DNA of 64,000 bases from Sporosarcina sp. Marseille-Q4943 (GCF_943736995.1 NZ_CALSFT010000002.1:806001-870000); one strand, 5' to 3'. Positions 51,642-61,553 are shown, numbered from the stretch's first letter. Notes: generated by a model from the sequence alone, not told the origin. Program-made: numbers and translations.

Positions 51642-52685
51642 ATGTTATTCCTTGCAATGGCTGCTGCATTCATAGCCTCCATCATACTGACTCCGCTTGT
51701 CATAAAATTCGCGTTCCGTATCGGGGCGGTCGATCATCCGAACTATCGGAAGGTGCATGCATCCGTCATGCCGCGTATCGGAGGGATGGCAATATTCGGT
51801 GCATTCGTCATCGGTTATTTATTATTGCGCCCATCAGATGAGCATGCTATCGGAATTCTTGTTGGAGCCATCATCATTATTGTCACAGGCTTCCTCGATG
51901 ATATGCTTGAAATCACCGCCAAGGCGAAGCTGATTGGCCAATTGGCTGCAGCGATCGTCGTCGTTACATGGGGCGGCTTACAAATCGAATTTATTAACTT
52001 GCCATTTTTTGGCCCGTTTGACTTTGGCTATTTAAGTATCCCAATTACGATCATTTGGATCATTGGTATTACAAATGCTATCAATCTCATTGACGGATTG
52101 GATGGACTGGCGGCGGGCGTTTCTACGATTGCCCTTATTTCCATCACGGTCATGGCGATGATCATGGGCGAAATGTTTGTTGTAGCTACAGCTGCCATTT
52201 TGGCTGCAAGCTCACTTGGCTTCTTGTTCTACAATTTCCATCCGGCGAAAATATTCATGGGGGATACGGGATCTTTATTCCTCGGGTATATGATCTCGGT
52301 GTTGGCGTTGTTAGGGTATAAAAATGTCGCGATGATTTCTCTTATCATCCCGATCATCATCCTCGGCGTTCCGATTTCAGATACATTCTTTGCAATCATT
52401 CGCCGTGTGCGGATGAAGCAGCCGATTTCAGCACCGGACAAATCGCACTTGCATCACTGCTTGTTGCGTGCTGGGTTCTCTCACCGGCAGACCGTCCTGA
52501 TCATCTATGGACTGGCTATCCTCTTCGGTGTAGCAGCAGTGCTATTCTCGCAAGCAACTGTATGGGGCGCCATCGTACTGATTGCCGTCATGCTCATTGC
52601 AATCGAGCTGTTCGTCGAAATCATCGGTCTCGCGGGAACGAATTACAGGCCATTATTGAACTTAGTTCGTATGATTGGAAAATAA
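51642..52685 (+). CDS. tagO: Undecaprenyl-phosphate N-acetylglucosamine-1-phosphate transferase (TagO/WecA family)
   Basis: 347 residues from ATG 51642 with GGGGAGGAAGGA upstream, about eleven spans. Family motifs: VDHPNYRKVHASVMPRIGG, GFLDDMLEITAKAKL with the catalytic Asp pair, NAINLIDGLDGLAAG, FMGDTGSLFLGY and HLHHCLLRAGFSHRQ. It attaches GlcNAc-1-phosphate to undecaprenyl phosphate, the first step for wall teichoic acid and for the secondary cell-wall polysaccharide that anchors SLH proteins. The LCP ligase that attaches such polymers is the next gene, convergent with it. Confidence 0.93.
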   Translation: MLFLAMAAAFIASIILTPLVIKFAFRIGAVDHPNYRKVHASVMPRIGGMAIFGAFVIGYLLLRPSDEHAIGILVGAIIIIVTGFLDDMLEITAKAKLIGQLAAAIVVVTWGGLQIEFINLPFFGPFDFGYLSIPITIIWIIGITNAINLIDGLDGLAAGVSTIALISITVMAMIMGEMFVVATAAILAASSLGFLFYNFHPAKIFMGDTGSLFLGYMISVLALLGYKNVAMISLIIPIIILGVPISDTFFAIIRRVRMKQPISAPDKSHLHHCLLRAGFSHRQTVLIIYGLAILFGVAAVLFSQATVWGAIVLIAVMLIAIELFVEIIGLAGTNYRPLLNLVRMIGK

Positions 52686-52704
52686 ATGAATGCTATACAG
52701 CAAA

Positions 52705-52782
52705 GGTGATATGCGAAATTTCGCATATCGCCTTTTTTTATGACATAAAAAAACATCCCGCTGAAGCGAATCAGCTGGGATG
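52705..52782. terminator. Terminator pair between tagO and the LCP gene
   Basis: GGTGATATGCGAAA/TTTCGCATATCGCC (52705-52731) with TTTTTTT ends tagO. CATCCCGCTGA/TCAGCTGGGATG (52754-52782) with a minus-strand T-run ends the convergent LCP gene. Confidence 0.85.
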
Positions 52783-52804
52783 GTAAGTTCATTGCATCAT
52801 TTAA

Positions 52805-53863
52805 TTAGTAATCATCGCTGCCTTCTGCAGTTTCATCAGCTGTTCCAATGACATTCGAGCTATCCGTTAAAGAGGATGAGTCCGGAATCAAGCCGAGATG
52901 AGCTTTCAACAGCTGACTCACATTCTGTAAATCACTCTCGTCCAACTGATAATAATATGGACCTTTCGACCAGTCATCATAGCCTTTCAAATTGATTGAG
53001 TCGATTTTTGGCATGCCGCCTTTTGCATACTCCCAGAAAGAAGTCATTTCTTTGAATGTCATGTCGGTTTTCATATTGTCGCCGACAGCTTCGATGACAT
53101 CACCGTATTTTGTGATGGACTTCACTGACACCATTTCTTTAATGATTGCCTGCAAAATCATTTGCTGGCGTTTTCCGCGCTCGATATCGCTATCAGCCAT
53201 GCGTGTCCGCGCCAATGCGAGGGCATGTCTGCCGTCGAGCACTCGCAATCCCTTTTTCAATTGAATCGTGTTTCTGTCATTTTCGTCCTTTTCGAGCCTG
53301 TTATAGGGAACATCGACTTCGACGCCGCCCAGTGCGTCGACGACTTCGATGAATGCATTGAAGTTCATTTTCACATAGTAATCAATTGGAATATCAAGCA
53401 TTTCTTCCACGGTTTCGATAGCCGCATGCGTTCCGCCATATGCATGGGCATGGGTGATTTTGTCTCTATACCCGACCTTCGGGATGTAGACGTAGGAATC
53501 ACGCGGAATGCTTAGCATTTTCACCGATTTCTCTTCGGGATTGAATGTCGCGACGACAAGAGCATCGGAACGGCTATGGCTGTCTCCTTGCATACGCGCC
53601 TCGCTGTCATCCACACCGATGAGGAGGACGGACACATTGTCCTTCGCAGGTTCCACTTTTGCTTCGCCCCTGATTTCTGATTTCTGTGTGGCGGGAACCG
53701 CTTCGTAAGCTCGGTCGACTGCCTGTTCAGCTTGTTGCCGTAATGAAAGCCCATAGGCTGCAATCGCAAGCAGGGCAGTTAGCGAAACTAATAGCCCGAT
53801 CTTAATTGCCAGCCGTGCTTTAGACGTCTTCTTTTTCATCTTTTTATAATCTCTTCTTTTCAT
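52805..53863 (-). CDS. LytR-CpsA-Psr (LCP) family wall-polymer ligase
   Basis: 352 residues: short basic cytoplasmic start, one span at about 17-42, then an outer LCP domain at about 75-265. Conserved elements are VLLIGVDDSE, SRSDALVVATF, KMLSIPRDSYV with the phosphate-binding Arg, HAHAYGG, DALGGVEVDV and ALALARTRMADSDIERGKRQQ. LCP enzymes transfer lipid-linked wall polymers onto peptidoglycan. Nearness to tagO suggests attachment of the TagO-initiated polymer. The acidic Ser/Thr-rich tail is not conserved. GGTGGAGG lies twelve bases before the ATG. Confidence 0.92.
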   Translation of the reverse strand: MKRRDYKKMKKKTSKARLAIKIGLLVSLTALLAIAAYGLSLRQQAEQAVDRAYEAVPATQKSEIRGEAKVEPAKDNVSVLLIGVDDSEARMQGDSHSRSDALVVATFNPEEKSVKMLSIPRDSYVYIPKVGYRDKITHAHAYGGTHAAIETVEEMLDIPIDYYVKMNFNAFIEVVDALGGVEVDVPYNRLEKDENDRNTIQLKKGLRVLDGRHALALARTRMADSDIERGKRQQMILQAIIKEMVSVKSITKYGDVIEAVGDNMKTDMTFKEMTSFWEYAKGGMPKIDSINLKGYDDWSKGPYYYQLDESDLQNVSQLLKAHLGLIPDSSSLTDSSNVIGTADETAEGSDDY

Positions 53864-54024
53864 AGCTTGTATAGGCCTCCACCATCGGCTAAGGAATCTC
53901 CCAAGCAGATTTAATGTTCCATGAAAAACGGAAAGTTAATGCGCAAATGTACAGAATCCCGCATAATACACAATAAATCGTCAACTTTCATCATTATACT
54001 ATTAATTTCCTTATTCGTATACTA

Positions 54025-54660
54025 TTATTGTGCGTCAAATTCAAGGAACGTAGTCGAGACTTCAGAAATTTCTGCTTGGCCGTTCGTCAACTCGGTCATC
54101 CAACCGATGAACGTATCTACCTCCGCAATAGGAACATATAGGAGTAAACTGACGTCTTCTTCATATAGGATCTCTTTAAGTGGGTAAGGAGACTGCCTCG
54201 CTTCATTCTCAACTTTTCCGAGCCATGTATAAACGATCGTCACTTTCATAAGCGCATGTAGCTTTCGTTCGACGACACCTGTCGCGGCAATCCCCTCGGT
54301 AGTTGCACGGCCGTATGCGCGGATGAGACCGCCGCCGCCTAATTTGATACCCCCGAAATAACGTGTTACGACAACGGCAGTATCTTTCAACCCTTGCTTC
54401 TTTAGTACTTCCAGCATGGGAACGCCTGCCGTACCCGATGGCTCTCCGTCGTCATTCGCCTTCTGTATCTGATCATGCTCACCGATAATATAGGCTGAAC
54501 AATTATGGGTTGCTGTATGATGCATCTTTTTAATGTCTTGAATGAAGTCGTTTGCTTCCTCCTCGCTCTCTACACGCTTAACGTATGTGAGGAACCTGGA
54601 TTTCTGTATGACAATTTCACTTTCACCTGACAAATTGACTGTTTTATAATCCGCTCGCAT
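54025..54660 (-). CDS. YigZ/IMPACT family protein
   Basis: 211 residues from ATG 54660, after AGGAGTGCTGC; the longer frame to 54702 lacks a site. The N-terminal UPF0029/IMPACT domain has KSRFLTYVKRVES, THNCSAYIIG, the DDGEPSGTAG signature and RYFGGIKLGGGGLIRAY. The C-terminal 70 residues form a ferredoxin-like DUF1949 domain. The family is widespread and linked to translation stress control in eukaryotes; in bacteria its role is unsettled. Its start is 146 bases from the divergent degS. Confidence 0.9.
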   Translation of the reverse strand: MRADYKTVNLSGESEIVIQKSRFLTYVKRVESEEEANDFIQDIKKMHHTATHNCSAYIIGEHDQIQKANDDGEPSGTAGVPMLEVLKKQGLKDTAVVVTRYFGGIKLGGGGLIRAYGRATTEGIAATGVVERKLHALMKVTIVYTWLGKVENEARQSPYPLKEILYEEDVSLLLYVPIAEVDTFIGWMTELTNGQAEISEVSTTFLEFDAQ

Positions 54661-54805
54661 TTGCAGCACTCCTATCACTTGTAATACAATCTTAATACGC
54701 AATTAGTTTTATGATGATATAATAATAAAGTGTATAAGGAATTATGGAATACTGCAACATTGCCTATGTATAGCTTTTTTCGCTTTTCAGAAGGGAGGGG
54801 TTGGG

Positions 54806-55960
54806 ATGGCAGAGAAGACAGTAGATATCCAGGATTTGGAAAGAATATTCGATAATATGGTTAATGTGATGGATCAATCCAAAAATGACATTTTCACTAT
54901 TAGTGAACAAAGCCGTCAAACCTTCCATGAGATGCAAACCGAACTGGTTATTATTAAAGAAGATATTTCCCGGGTAATCACTGAAGGGGATTACTTGGAA
55001 GATATGACTCGCCAATCTCGAAGACGGCTGGCGGATGTTTCCAAAAACTTCATGAACTATTCCGAAGAAGAAGTACGTCAAGCATATGAAGTTGCTAACG
55101 ATTTACTCGTCAGACTATCAATCAATCGGATGGAAGAAAAGCAGTTGCGTGTACGGCGGGATGAGTTGGACCGGCGCATTGCCGCCCTTTTGGAAACGAT
55201 TGAAAGAGCAGATCACCTTGTCAATCAAGTGACAACGGTAATTACATATTTGACATCTGATTTGAAAAAGGTCGGGGAAGTGCTGGAAACTGCCCGACAA
55301 AAACAGGAGTTCGCCATTCAAATCATCCAGGCCCAAGAGGAAGAACGCAAACGACTATCGCGCGATATCCATGACGGTCCTGCCCAGATGCTTGCCAATG
55401 TGCTGCTCAGATCGGGGCTTATTGAAAAGACGTTCAATGAAAGAGGCCCGATTGATGCCTTATCCGAATTGAATCAATTGAAGGAAATGGTCAGAAATGC
55501 CCTTCTTGAAGTGCGCCGCATCATCTATGATCTGCGTCCAATGGCATTGGATGACCTCGGACTGATTCCGACACTGCGAAAATATTCTTCAACTGTCATG
55601 GAATACGAAAAAGGTGTCACAATCCATTTCATGAATAATGGAACGGAAAAGAGATTCGAATCCAACATCGAAGTGGCGATTTTCCGCCTCATCCAAGAAT
55701 GTATAACGAATGCACTTAAACATGGAAAATCTAGAGATGTTTGGGTGAAAGTCGAATGGCTTCGTGATACAATGAATATTGTCGTGAAGGATAATGGTGT
55801 AGGGTTCGACCCGAATCAAACTAAAGATAAATCATTTGGCATTATAGGGATGCGGGAGCGCGTCGAACTGCTGAAAGGCGAGATGAAAATCATGTCGACA
55901 ATTGGCAAAGGCACAACTGTATTATTCCGTATTCCGTTACATGAAAATATAATTGAATAG
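54806..55960 (+). CDS. degS: Sensor histidine kinase DegS
   Basis: 384 residues; AAGGGAGGGG precedes ATG 54806. Cytoplasmic, no spans. The first 180 residues are a long coiled coil (DegS sensor domain), followed by the HisKA_3 phosphoacceptor with His189 in [10 protein letters not shown], and an HATPase domain with [18 protein letters not shown] and [10 protein letters not shown]. DegS phosphorylates DegU, controlling exoenzymes, motility and competence. The order degS-degU with 20 bases between them is the usual one. The comK homologue 1.8 kb downstream is a classical target of this pathway. Confidence 0.96.
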   Translation: MAEKTVDIQDLERIFDNMVNVMDQSKNDIFTISEQSRQTFHEMQTELVIIKEDISRVITEGDYLEDMTRQSRRRLADVSKNFMNYSEEEVRQAYEVANDLLVRLSINRMEEKQLRVRRDELDRRIAALLETIERADHLVNQVTTVITYLTSDLKKVGEVLETARQKQEFAIQIIQAQEEERKRLSRDIHDGPAQMLANVLLRSGLIEKTFNERGPIDALSELNQLKEMVRNALLEVRRIIYDLRPMALDDLGLIPTLRKYSSTVMEYEKGVTIHFMNNGTEKRFESNIEVAIFRLIQECITNALKHGKSRDVWVKVEWLRDTMNIVVKDNGVGFDPNQTKDKSFGIIGMRERVELLKGEMKIMSTIGKGTTVLFRIPLHENIIE

Positions 55961-55980
55961 GGTATTGGGAGGGAATGACA

Positions 55981-56655
55981 ATGACGAAAATTTTAATTGT
56001 AGATGATCATCAGCTATTCCGTGAAGGAGTTAAAAGAATCCTGGATTTCGAAGACTCATTCGAAGTGGTGGGAGAAGGTGACGATGGCAGCGAAGTAGTC
56101 GAGTTGTACCGCCGCTTTGAGCCGGACGTCGTCTTGATGGACATTAATATGCCTGGCATGAATGGAGTGGAAGCGACGGAAGTCCTGAAAGCTGAATTTC
56201 CGGAAGCGAAAGTGATTATGCTCTCCATCCATGACGATGAATCATATGTATCACATGCGCTGAAATCGGGCGCGCTTGGTTATATGCTGAAAGAAATGGA
56301 CGCAGACGCAATTGTACAAGCAATCAAAGTCGTTGCGGCAGGAGGATCTTATTTACATCCGAAAGTGACACATAATCTTGTGTCCGAATTCCGCCGTCTC
56401 AGCGAACGTGAACATAAAGGATCTTTCCAACAAAATGATATCCGCCGCCCGCTTCATTTATTGACGAAGCGCGAATGCGAAGTTTTGCAGTTGTTGACAG
56501 ATGGGCAAAGCAACCGGACGATCGGGGAAACGCTTTTCATTTCCGAAAAAACGGTAAAAAACCATGTTTCCAGCATCTTGCAAAAAATGGGTGTCAACGA
56601 CCGTACACAAGCGGTCGTCACAGCAATCAAAAACGGCTGGGTCGAAGTGAAGTAA
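55981..56655 (+). CDS. degU: Response regulator DegU
   Basis: 224 residues from ATG 55981, seven bases after GGGAGGG; ATG 55975 is too close. Receiver domain (1-120) with the acidic pair in IVDDHQLF, phosphoacceptor Asp54 in [11 protein letters not shown], Ser/Thr switch LSIHDD and Lys in YMLKEMDA. A LuxR-type helix-turn-helix (about 155-220) has LTKREREVLQ-like [12 protein letters not shown] and [13 protein letters not shown]. It is the partner of DegS. Unphosphorylated DegU primes comK transcription in Bacillus subtilis. Confidence 0.96.
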   Translation: MTKILIVDDHQLFREGVKRILDFEDSFEVVGEGDDGSEVVELYRRFEPDVVLMDINMPGMNGVEATEVLKAEFPEAKVIMLSIHDDESYVSHALKSGALGYMLKEMDADAIVQAIKVVAAGGSYLHPKVTHNLVSEFRRLSEREHKGSFQQNDIRRPLHLLTKRECEVLQLLTDGQSNRTIGETLFISEKTVKNHVSSILQKMGVNDRTQAVVTAIKNGWVEVK

Positions 56656-56667
56656 TGTTATACTAAA

Positions 56668-56696
56668 AGGGACCTTCTCATAGAAGGTCCTTTTTA
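56668..56696 (+). terminator. Terminator of degSU
   Basis: GGGACCTTC (56669-56677) pairs with GAAGGTCC (56683-56690), followed by TTTTT. Confidence 0.85.
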
Positions 56697-56715
56697 CCGT
56701 ATAGGAGGAAGAACT

Positions 56716-57294
56716 ATGAAGAAAATGCTCGTTTTTTCAATGCTTATATTGGTGCTTATTGTTGGTGCTTGTTCAAAAAAGGAAGAGACGTCGAATCACG
56801 GTTCAGTAGATGACGGGGAAAACCCGAGTCAATTCGGTTCAATCGACCATGGTGTGGATGAAAATGAAAATAAAGTAGGCTTCAACATGTCCGGCGACAC
56901 AATTGAAGAGGCTGCAAACGTGCCAGCGGAAGAAAAAGAGCTGATCATGCAATCATTCGACACGTATATCCATGCATTTAACGATCAGAATATCGATGAA
57001 TATATGGACACGCTGTCCGAGAAGCCGAAGAGCTTCAATCTTGAAGAAGAGCGCGAGTACATTGAAAGCGTATTTGAACAATATGAACTGTCCCGCGAAG
57101 CTAAGGACACTACAATTGTGAAGTTTGATGAGGAGACGGGTGAAGCCCAAGTGTTCGCAAACCTGTTGACGAAGATGAAACAGAAGTCCACCGGCTTGGA
57201 GACGAACCGTGATGGCAGGCAAGTGACCGTCTTTACAAAAGAGGGCGGAGAGTGGAAAGTAAACTCCGTTTATTATATGGAAGAACAGAAATAA
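56716..57294 (+). CDS. Lipoprotein with NTF2/SnoaL-like domain
   Basis: 192 residues; AGGAGGAAG before ATG 56716. The lipoprotein signal ends in VGAC (Cys 19). A charged low-complexity stretch to about 70 is followed by a 110-residue domain (EKELIMQSFDTYIHAFND, later VFANLLTKMKQKS and EWKVNSVYYM) that has the helix-then-sheet pattern of the NTF2-like superfamily. Function unknown. It has its own ribosome binding site and terminator and lies between degU and the yhjD-like gene. Confidence 0.75.
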   Translation: MKKMLVFSMLILVLIVGACSKKEETSNHGSVDDGENPSQFGSIDHGVDENENKVGFNMSGDTIEEAANVPAEEKELIMQSFDTYIHAFNDQNIDEYMDTLSEKPKSFNLEEEREYIESVFEQYELSREAKDTTIVKFDEETGEAQVFANLLTKMKQKSTGLETNRDGRQVTVFTKEGGEWKVNSVYYMEEQK

Positions 57295-57327
57295 TAAGGT
57301 TATTTACAATAACATATCCACAAACTA

Positions 57328-57357
57328 AAACTGCCGGGCTTTTGCCGGCAGTTTTTT
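57328..57357 (+). terminator. Rho-independent terminator
   Basis: AAACTGCCGG (57328-57337) with CCGGCAGTTT (57345-57354), followed by more T. Confidence 0.85.
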
Positions 57358-57451
57358 CGTTCCTAAAATTACCTTCCTCTCCTATATTGCTTTCCAAAAA
57401 TGAAGAAGGTATAATGGGAACAAACGTTCCTTTTGAAGGGAGGAAAACGTA

Positions 57452-57826
57452 ATGCCTTTAATTCCAGCAAAGGCATTGCCTCATTTTGAAAACATGATCT
57501 ACTTGCCGATGGTTCTCATCGTGCTGCAGCGCGACCGGGAACTGTTCGAAAAAGGCCCGTTCAAATTGAAGGGCCCTTATTTAAAAATGGTCGACGCCAC
57601 GATGAAACAAGTCCAAAGTGAACTGCAGGAAACGACGTTTTTTTTGCGACGCAATAACATGAAAGTAATCCGGAAAACGAGGGATAGTATGTTCACGGAA
57701 TACATTTTCATCAATGGAGGCTATGAAGACCACCGTCGCTATTTAAATGTCCGGCTACGCAACCGGACGGAAGAATTATTGGACTTGTATCTTACAACAT
57801 CGGGAAATCATTCGGCGGGTCCTTAG
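57452..57826 (+). CDS. YhjD-like conserved hypothetical protein
   Basis: 124 residues; GAAGGGAGG precedes ATG 57452. No signal peptide or span. It has a conserved-looking IYLPMVLIVLQRDR helix, a GPFKLKGPYLKMVD segment and YLNVRLRNRTEELLDLYL near the end, resembling the uncharacterised YhjD family of Bacillus. The neighbouring comK homologue supports this, since yhjD and comK are also near each other in B. subtilis. Its last 35 bases overlap the 3' end of the convergent comK. Function unknown. Confidence 0.7.
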   Translation: MPLIPAKALPHFENMIYLPMVLIVLQRDRELFEKGPFKLKGPYLKMVDATMKQVQSELQETTFFLRRNNMKVIRKTRDSMFTEYIFINGGYEDHRRYLNVRLRNRTEELLDLYLTTSGNHSAGP

Positions 57827-58328
57827 GCGGATATAGGAATGAGGTATTGCCATAATTCCTCTGCCTTTTCAAGAAGTCCCTCTCAATCAACTTGGCCAAA
57901 GCGTATTGCCGGTTCATCGTTGAAACCGAAATGTCTAATTTGTATTTTTTTCCGTTTTCCAATGTGACGGAAGTGCCAAAGCCATCTGCTTCATAAAATT
58001 CGATTGCATGGTAGGAAAGCCATACATTTTGATCCGATAAAGGAGATAATGTAGGAATGAATATGAATGGAATGCCAAAAGCGTTTGCCAACAGAAAAGG
58101 TGCTTTCTGCTTATTATCCCCAAATAATCGTCTAGCGGTACTCATGACGGTTGCATAACTGGAGCCATAGTAAGTACAGGAACCGTTCATGATATGCATC
58201 GGTTTCTTTGAAACAATTACTGTCCTATCTCGCTCAATAACCCTCGTGAAAATTTTGTTGCCCTCTTCTTTCGGTTGTAACATGAGGGTATCATGCGATA
58301 TGTAGTATCTTGGTTCGAATACAGTCAA
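57792..58328 (-). CDS. comK: ComK competence transcription factor homologue
   Basis: 178 residues from TTG 58328, seven bases after GGGGG; GTG 58334 is closer to the site. The central part matches ComK: RDRTVIVSKKP, IMNGSCTYYGSSYATVM, PFIFIPTLSPLSDQNVWLSYHAI, VTLENGKKYKLDIS and QYALAKLI. ComK binds AT-boxes and activates DNA-uptake genes. The protein is a little shorter at the C-terminus than the 192-residue B. subtilis form, so degradation or control by MecA may differ. The 3' ends of comK and the yhjD-like gene overlap by 35 bases, so antisense interference is possible. degSU lies just upstream. Confidence 0.88.
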   Translation of the reverse strand: MTVFEPRYYISHDTLMLQPKEEGNKIFTRVIERDRTVIVSKKPMHIMNGSCTYYGSSYATVMSTARRLFGDNKQKAPFLLANAFGIPFIFIPTLSPLSDQNVWLSYHAIEFYEADGFGTSVTLENGKKYKLDISVSTMNRQYALAKLIERDFLKRQRNYGNTSFLYPPKDPPNDFPML

Positions 58329-58374
58329 ATCCACTTCCCCCTATTCTATTAATTTCATCCCATCCCTCACTAGT

Positions 58375-58402
58375 ATTATAGGATACAAAAATAGAAAAAC
58401 AA
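58375..58402 (-). promoter_or_regulatory. comK promoter
   Basis: On the minus strand TTGTTT (58402-58397), a 16-base spacer and TATAAT (58380-58375). The surrounding DNA is AT-rich with A- and T-tracts, as expected for an autoregulated comK promoter, but exact AAAA-N5-TTTT boxes were not found. Confidence 0.55.
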
Positions 58403-58462
58403 GCCTTTTAAATGAATAATTAGAACTATCCAATAAAAAATGCACTTTCGTTACTTTGGCAT

Positions 58463-58490
58463 AAAAAAAACCCCCGTCACTAAACGGGGG
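58463..58490 (-). terminator. Terminator of the M20 hydrolase gene
   Basis: CCCCCGT (58471-58477) with ACGGGGG (58484-58490); on the minus strand it is followed by eight T. Confidence 0.85.
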
Positions 58491-58500
58491 AGGGAATCGT

Positions 58501-59667
58501 TTATTCAGCTTGGTAATCCAATGCGGCAGCGCCAAGTGTTTTTGCTGCTAGCAGCATCGCCTGTTCCTCAAAATCGAATTTTGGATGGTGATGAGGATAT
58601 GTTTCAGCTGGCTGGGCACCGGTGAAGAAGAATGTGCCAGGCACTTTTTCCAAATAGTACGCGAAGTCTTCTCCGCCCATTTGTGGCTTGCTTTCCACGA
58701 CGTGTTCAACGCCAGGAACTGATTCTGCAACACGTTTCAAATGCTCGGTTTCTTCTTTATGGTTCACGACGGCAGGGTAGCCGCGGAAATAGTCGAATTG
58801 GATTTCGCAATTATTGGAGAGTGCCGTGCCTTCCACGACTCTAGCCATTTCCCGCTCCATCATGTCGCGTACGTCGGGATTAAATGTGCGCACGGTGCCG
58901 CCAAGCTTTGCGGAATCGGCAATGACATTGAACGCGTTATCCGCAACGAATGAACCGACGGATAGTACAGCCGAGTCGATCGGGTCAACGCGGCGGGACA
59001 CGAGCTGCTGCAAGTTCATGACGAGCTGCGCGCCGATGACGATGGCATCCTTCGTCTGGTGCGGAGCCGCTCCGTGGCCTCCCGCGCCTTGAATCGTAAT
59101 TTCAAACCGGTCGGCAGCCGCCATGACCGGTCCTGTTAAATATTCGATAGTTTTAAAGGGGATAAGCGACCAAAGATGTGTACCGAAAATTACGTCGACA
59201 CCATCGAGGCAACCGTCCTCGATCATTGAAATGGCCCCGCCCGGAGCAAATTCCTCGGCGTGCTGATGAATGAAAACATATTCTCCTGCGAGATCCTCCC
59301 GCAGCTCGTGGAACGCCTTGGCCAATTGCAGCAATGCCGCTGTATGGCCGTCATGTCCACAAGCATGCATGACGCCGGGCACTGTCGATTTGTAAGGGAC
59401 ATCTTTTTCGTCTTGGATTGGCAAAGCATCGAAATCGGCACGCAAAGCGATCGTTTTGCCGGGACGCGCCCCTTTGATACGGGCGACTACGCCGTTGCCG
59501 CCGACGCCTGCACGTACATCGACGCCGAGATTTGCGTAAAAATCATGGATGTATTGCGCAGTTTTTTCCTCTTTAAAAGATAATTCCGGGTGCATATGCA
59601 GATGTCTGCGGATGACGACCATTTCTTCATATGCACAATCCAACTTCTCGAACAGTTGCTCATTCAT
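58501..59667 (-). CDS. M20-family amidohydrolase (HipO/YhaA-like)
   Basis: 388 residues, GAGAGGGG before ATG 59667. Dinuclear M20D peptidase with HMHPELSFKEE, RADFDALPIQDE, MHACGHDGHTA (metal Cys and His pair), HQHAEEFAPGGA with the catalytic Glu pair, GGHGAAPHQTKDA and GGEDFAYYL. Relatives hydrolyse N-acyl amino acids, hippurate or indole conjugates, or N-acetyldiaminopimelate. The context gives no further clue. It belongs to a different branch from the M20 protein at 29954. Confidence 0.9.
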   Translation of the reverse strand: MNEQLFEKLDCAYEEMVVIRRHLHMHPELSFKEEKTAQYIHDFYANLGVDVRAGVGGNGVVARIKGARPGKTIALRADFDALPIQDEKDVPYKSTVPGVMHACGHDGHTAALLQLAKAFHELREDLAGEYVFIHQHAEEFAPGGAISMIEDGCLDGVDVIFGTHLWSLIPFKTIEYLTGPVMAAADRFEITIQGAGGHGAAPHQTKDAIVIGAQLVMNLQQLVSRRVDPIDSAVLSVGSFVADNAFNVIADSAKLGGTVRTFNPDVRDMMEREMARVVEGTALSNNCEIQFDYFRGYPAVVNHKEETEHLKRVAESVPGVEHVVESKPQMGGEDFAYYLEKVPGTFFFTGAQPAETYPHHHPKFDFEEQAMLLAAKTLGAAALDYQAE

Positions 59668-59749
59668 TCGATTACCCCTCTCGAAACGCTATATTTATAC
59701 ATTCACAATTATAACAATACGATTCGAGGGCCGCAATCTGATCAATGTA

Positions 59750-60265
59750 TCATTCTTCGTCGTCCGTTTTCGCAGAATACGTCGTAATATAAGACGCACT
59801 GGAAAAAATATGTGTCGTGTTGCCGGCGAATTCCTTCATGTCGACCGATAGAGGCGAGGACTTGAACACCTGCGAATGTTTCCAACGGTCATAGTCGGCC
59901 GCTTCCTCCCATTCGGTCATGACGATATACGTGTCCGAATCGAGCGGGCGAAGCAGGCGGTAAGCGATGAATCCTTTCTGATTTTCGATTCGGTCGTCGC
60001 CGGAGGAAAAACGGTGTTCGAAGACAGGTCGTCCTTCATCGGTGACGGGAACGTTATTGTAGACGAAATAGCCATCTTCCTTCAGTGTGCCGGCGGAGCT
60101 GATCACTTCATACCGTCTCGGCGACTGGAAAACAGACTTCCCGTCCGTTTCATGCAAAAGGAGCGACTTGCCGCCGCCATGCATGAGAATCATTTTTTCA
60201 TTCACATGACGATTTTGGAGCTTCTCCATGAAATCCCTCGTTCCGGTCGTCAAATACATATACAT
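59750..60265 (-). CDS. hmoB: HmoB-type heme-degrading monooxygenase
   Basis: 171 residues from ATG 60265, eight bases after AGGAGG; the frame continues to 60394 without a site. The C-terminal half is an ABM/IsdG-like ferredoxin fold (NQKGFIAYRLLRPLDSDTYIVMTEWEEAADYDRWKHSQVF) with Asn and Trp residues typical of the HmoA/HmoB heme oxygenases. The N-terminal half is a degenerate repeat, as in HmoB. It degrades heme and frees iron. It is divergent from hemEHY, the same neighbourhood as yhgC (hmoB) in Bacillus subtilis. Confidence 0.85.
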   Translation of the reverse strand: MYMYLTTGTRDFMEKLQNRHVNEKMILMHGGGKSLLLHETDGKSVFQSPRRYEVISSAGTLKEDGYFVYNNVPVTDEGRPVFEHRFSSGDDRIENQKGFIAYRLLRPLDSDTYIVMTEWEEAADYDRWKHSQVFKSSPLSVDMKEFAGNTTHIFSSASYITTYSAKTDDEE

Positions 60266-60482
60266 TCCGAAAACCTCCTGCCAAAAATAAGTACTACTCA
60301 TATTTTCCCTTAACGGAACAATTAAAACAAACAATGTCGAATTGATGGCGGCGCTGAAAAAAAGTGCGCACAATTTGATGACAATTCGGGTCAATCACTA
60401 TACATTCCAAGGGGAAACGTCTATATTTGAAAGCGAATAAGTGAACTTCGATAATTATTATAAAGAAAGTGGGAATCGATTT

Positions 60483-61520
60483 ATGACAACATTTAACGAT
60501 ACACTGCTTCGTGCTGCTAGAGGAGAAAAAATCGACCATACACCGGTTTGGTTCATGAGGCAGGCGGGCCGTTCTCAGCCTGAATACCGCAAAATCAAAG
60601 AGAAGTATTCATTAGAAGAAATTACACATCAGCCGGAGCTTTGCGCTTACGTAACAAAGCTGCCTGTCGACCAATACAATGTCGACGCGGCGATTTTGTA
60701 TAAAGATATAGTCACTCCGCTTCCGGGAATCGGAGTGGATGTAAAAATAAAAGCAGGTGTCGGCCCTGTCATTTCAAATCCGATCCGTTCGGTACAAGAC
60801 GTCCATAATCTCGGGGAGCTTTCGCCGGAGGACGATATTCCTTTCGTCATCGATACGATTAAAATCTTGAAAGAGCAATTGAACGTACCGTTGATCGGCT
60901 TCGCCGGAGCTCCATTCACATTGGCGAGCTATATGATTGAGGGAGGCCCGTCAAAAAGCTACAATTTGACGAAATCTTTCATGGTATCGGAACCTGAAGC
61001 TTGGTTTGCACTTATGAATAAATTAGGGGATACGATCATTACATCGATCAAAGCACAAGTAGCAGCGGGAGCAGCGGCTATCCAAGTGTTTGATTCATGG
61101 GTCGGCGCATTGAACGTCTCCGATTACAGAATCTTCATCAAGCCTGTCATGACACGCATTTTCAATGAACTTCGCGAATTGAATGTGCCGCTCATCACAT
61201 TTGGTGTCGGGGCAAGCCATTTGGCAAACGAATGGCATGACCTTCCAGTAGACGTCGTCGGCTTGGATTGGCGTTTATCGATCAAGGAAGCTGGGGAAAG
61301 AGGATTAACAAAGACATTGCAAGGTAACTTGGATCCTGCATTGCTTCTAGCGGATTGGAACATCATCGAGGAGCGTGCGAAAGTGATCGTAGAACAAGGC
61401 GTCGAGCACGGCAGCCATATTTTCAACCTCGGTCACGGCGTATTCCCTGAAGTACAGCCGGCAACATTGAAACGACTAACAGAGTTCGTTCACGAATATA
61501 GCGCGCAACTTCGAAAATAA
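60483..61520 (+). CDS. hemE: Uroporphyrinogen decarboxylase
   Basis: 345 residues from ATG 60483, nine bases after AAAGTGGG; the frame opens at 60441 without a site. HemE removes four carboxyls from uroporphyrinogen III to give coproporphyrinogen III. Motifs [16 protein letters not shown], the KDIVTPLPG segment, [17 protein letters not shown] and VFDSWVGAL are diagnostic. First gene of the hemE-hemH-hemY operon for the coproporphyrin-dependent heme route of Firmicutes. Confidence 0.96.
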   Translation: MTTFNDTLLRAARGEKIDHTPVWFMRQAGRSQPEYRKIKEKYSLEEITHQPELCAYVTKLPVDQYNVDAAILYKDIVTPLPGIGVDVKIKAGVGPVISNPIRSVQDVHNLGELSPEDDIPFVIDTIKILKEQLNVPLIGFAGAPFTLASYMIEGGPSKSYNLTKSFMVSEPEAWFALMNKLGDTIITSIKAQVAAGAAAIQVFDSWVGALNVSDYRIFIKPVMTRIFNELRELNVPLITFGVGASHLANEWHDLPVDVVGLDWRLSIKEAGERGLTKTLQGNLDPALLLADWNIIEERAKVIVEQGVEHGSHIFNLGHGVFPEVQPATLKRLTEFVHEYSAQLRK

Positions 61521-61553
61521 ATTGCAAATATAACTGGCAAAGAGGTGCAACTG

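Noticed and set aside
58383..58415. ComK-box-like A- and T-tracts at the comK promoter
   Set aside because: The spacing is AAAA-N6-TTTT rather than N5, and AT-rich DNA produces such matches easily.
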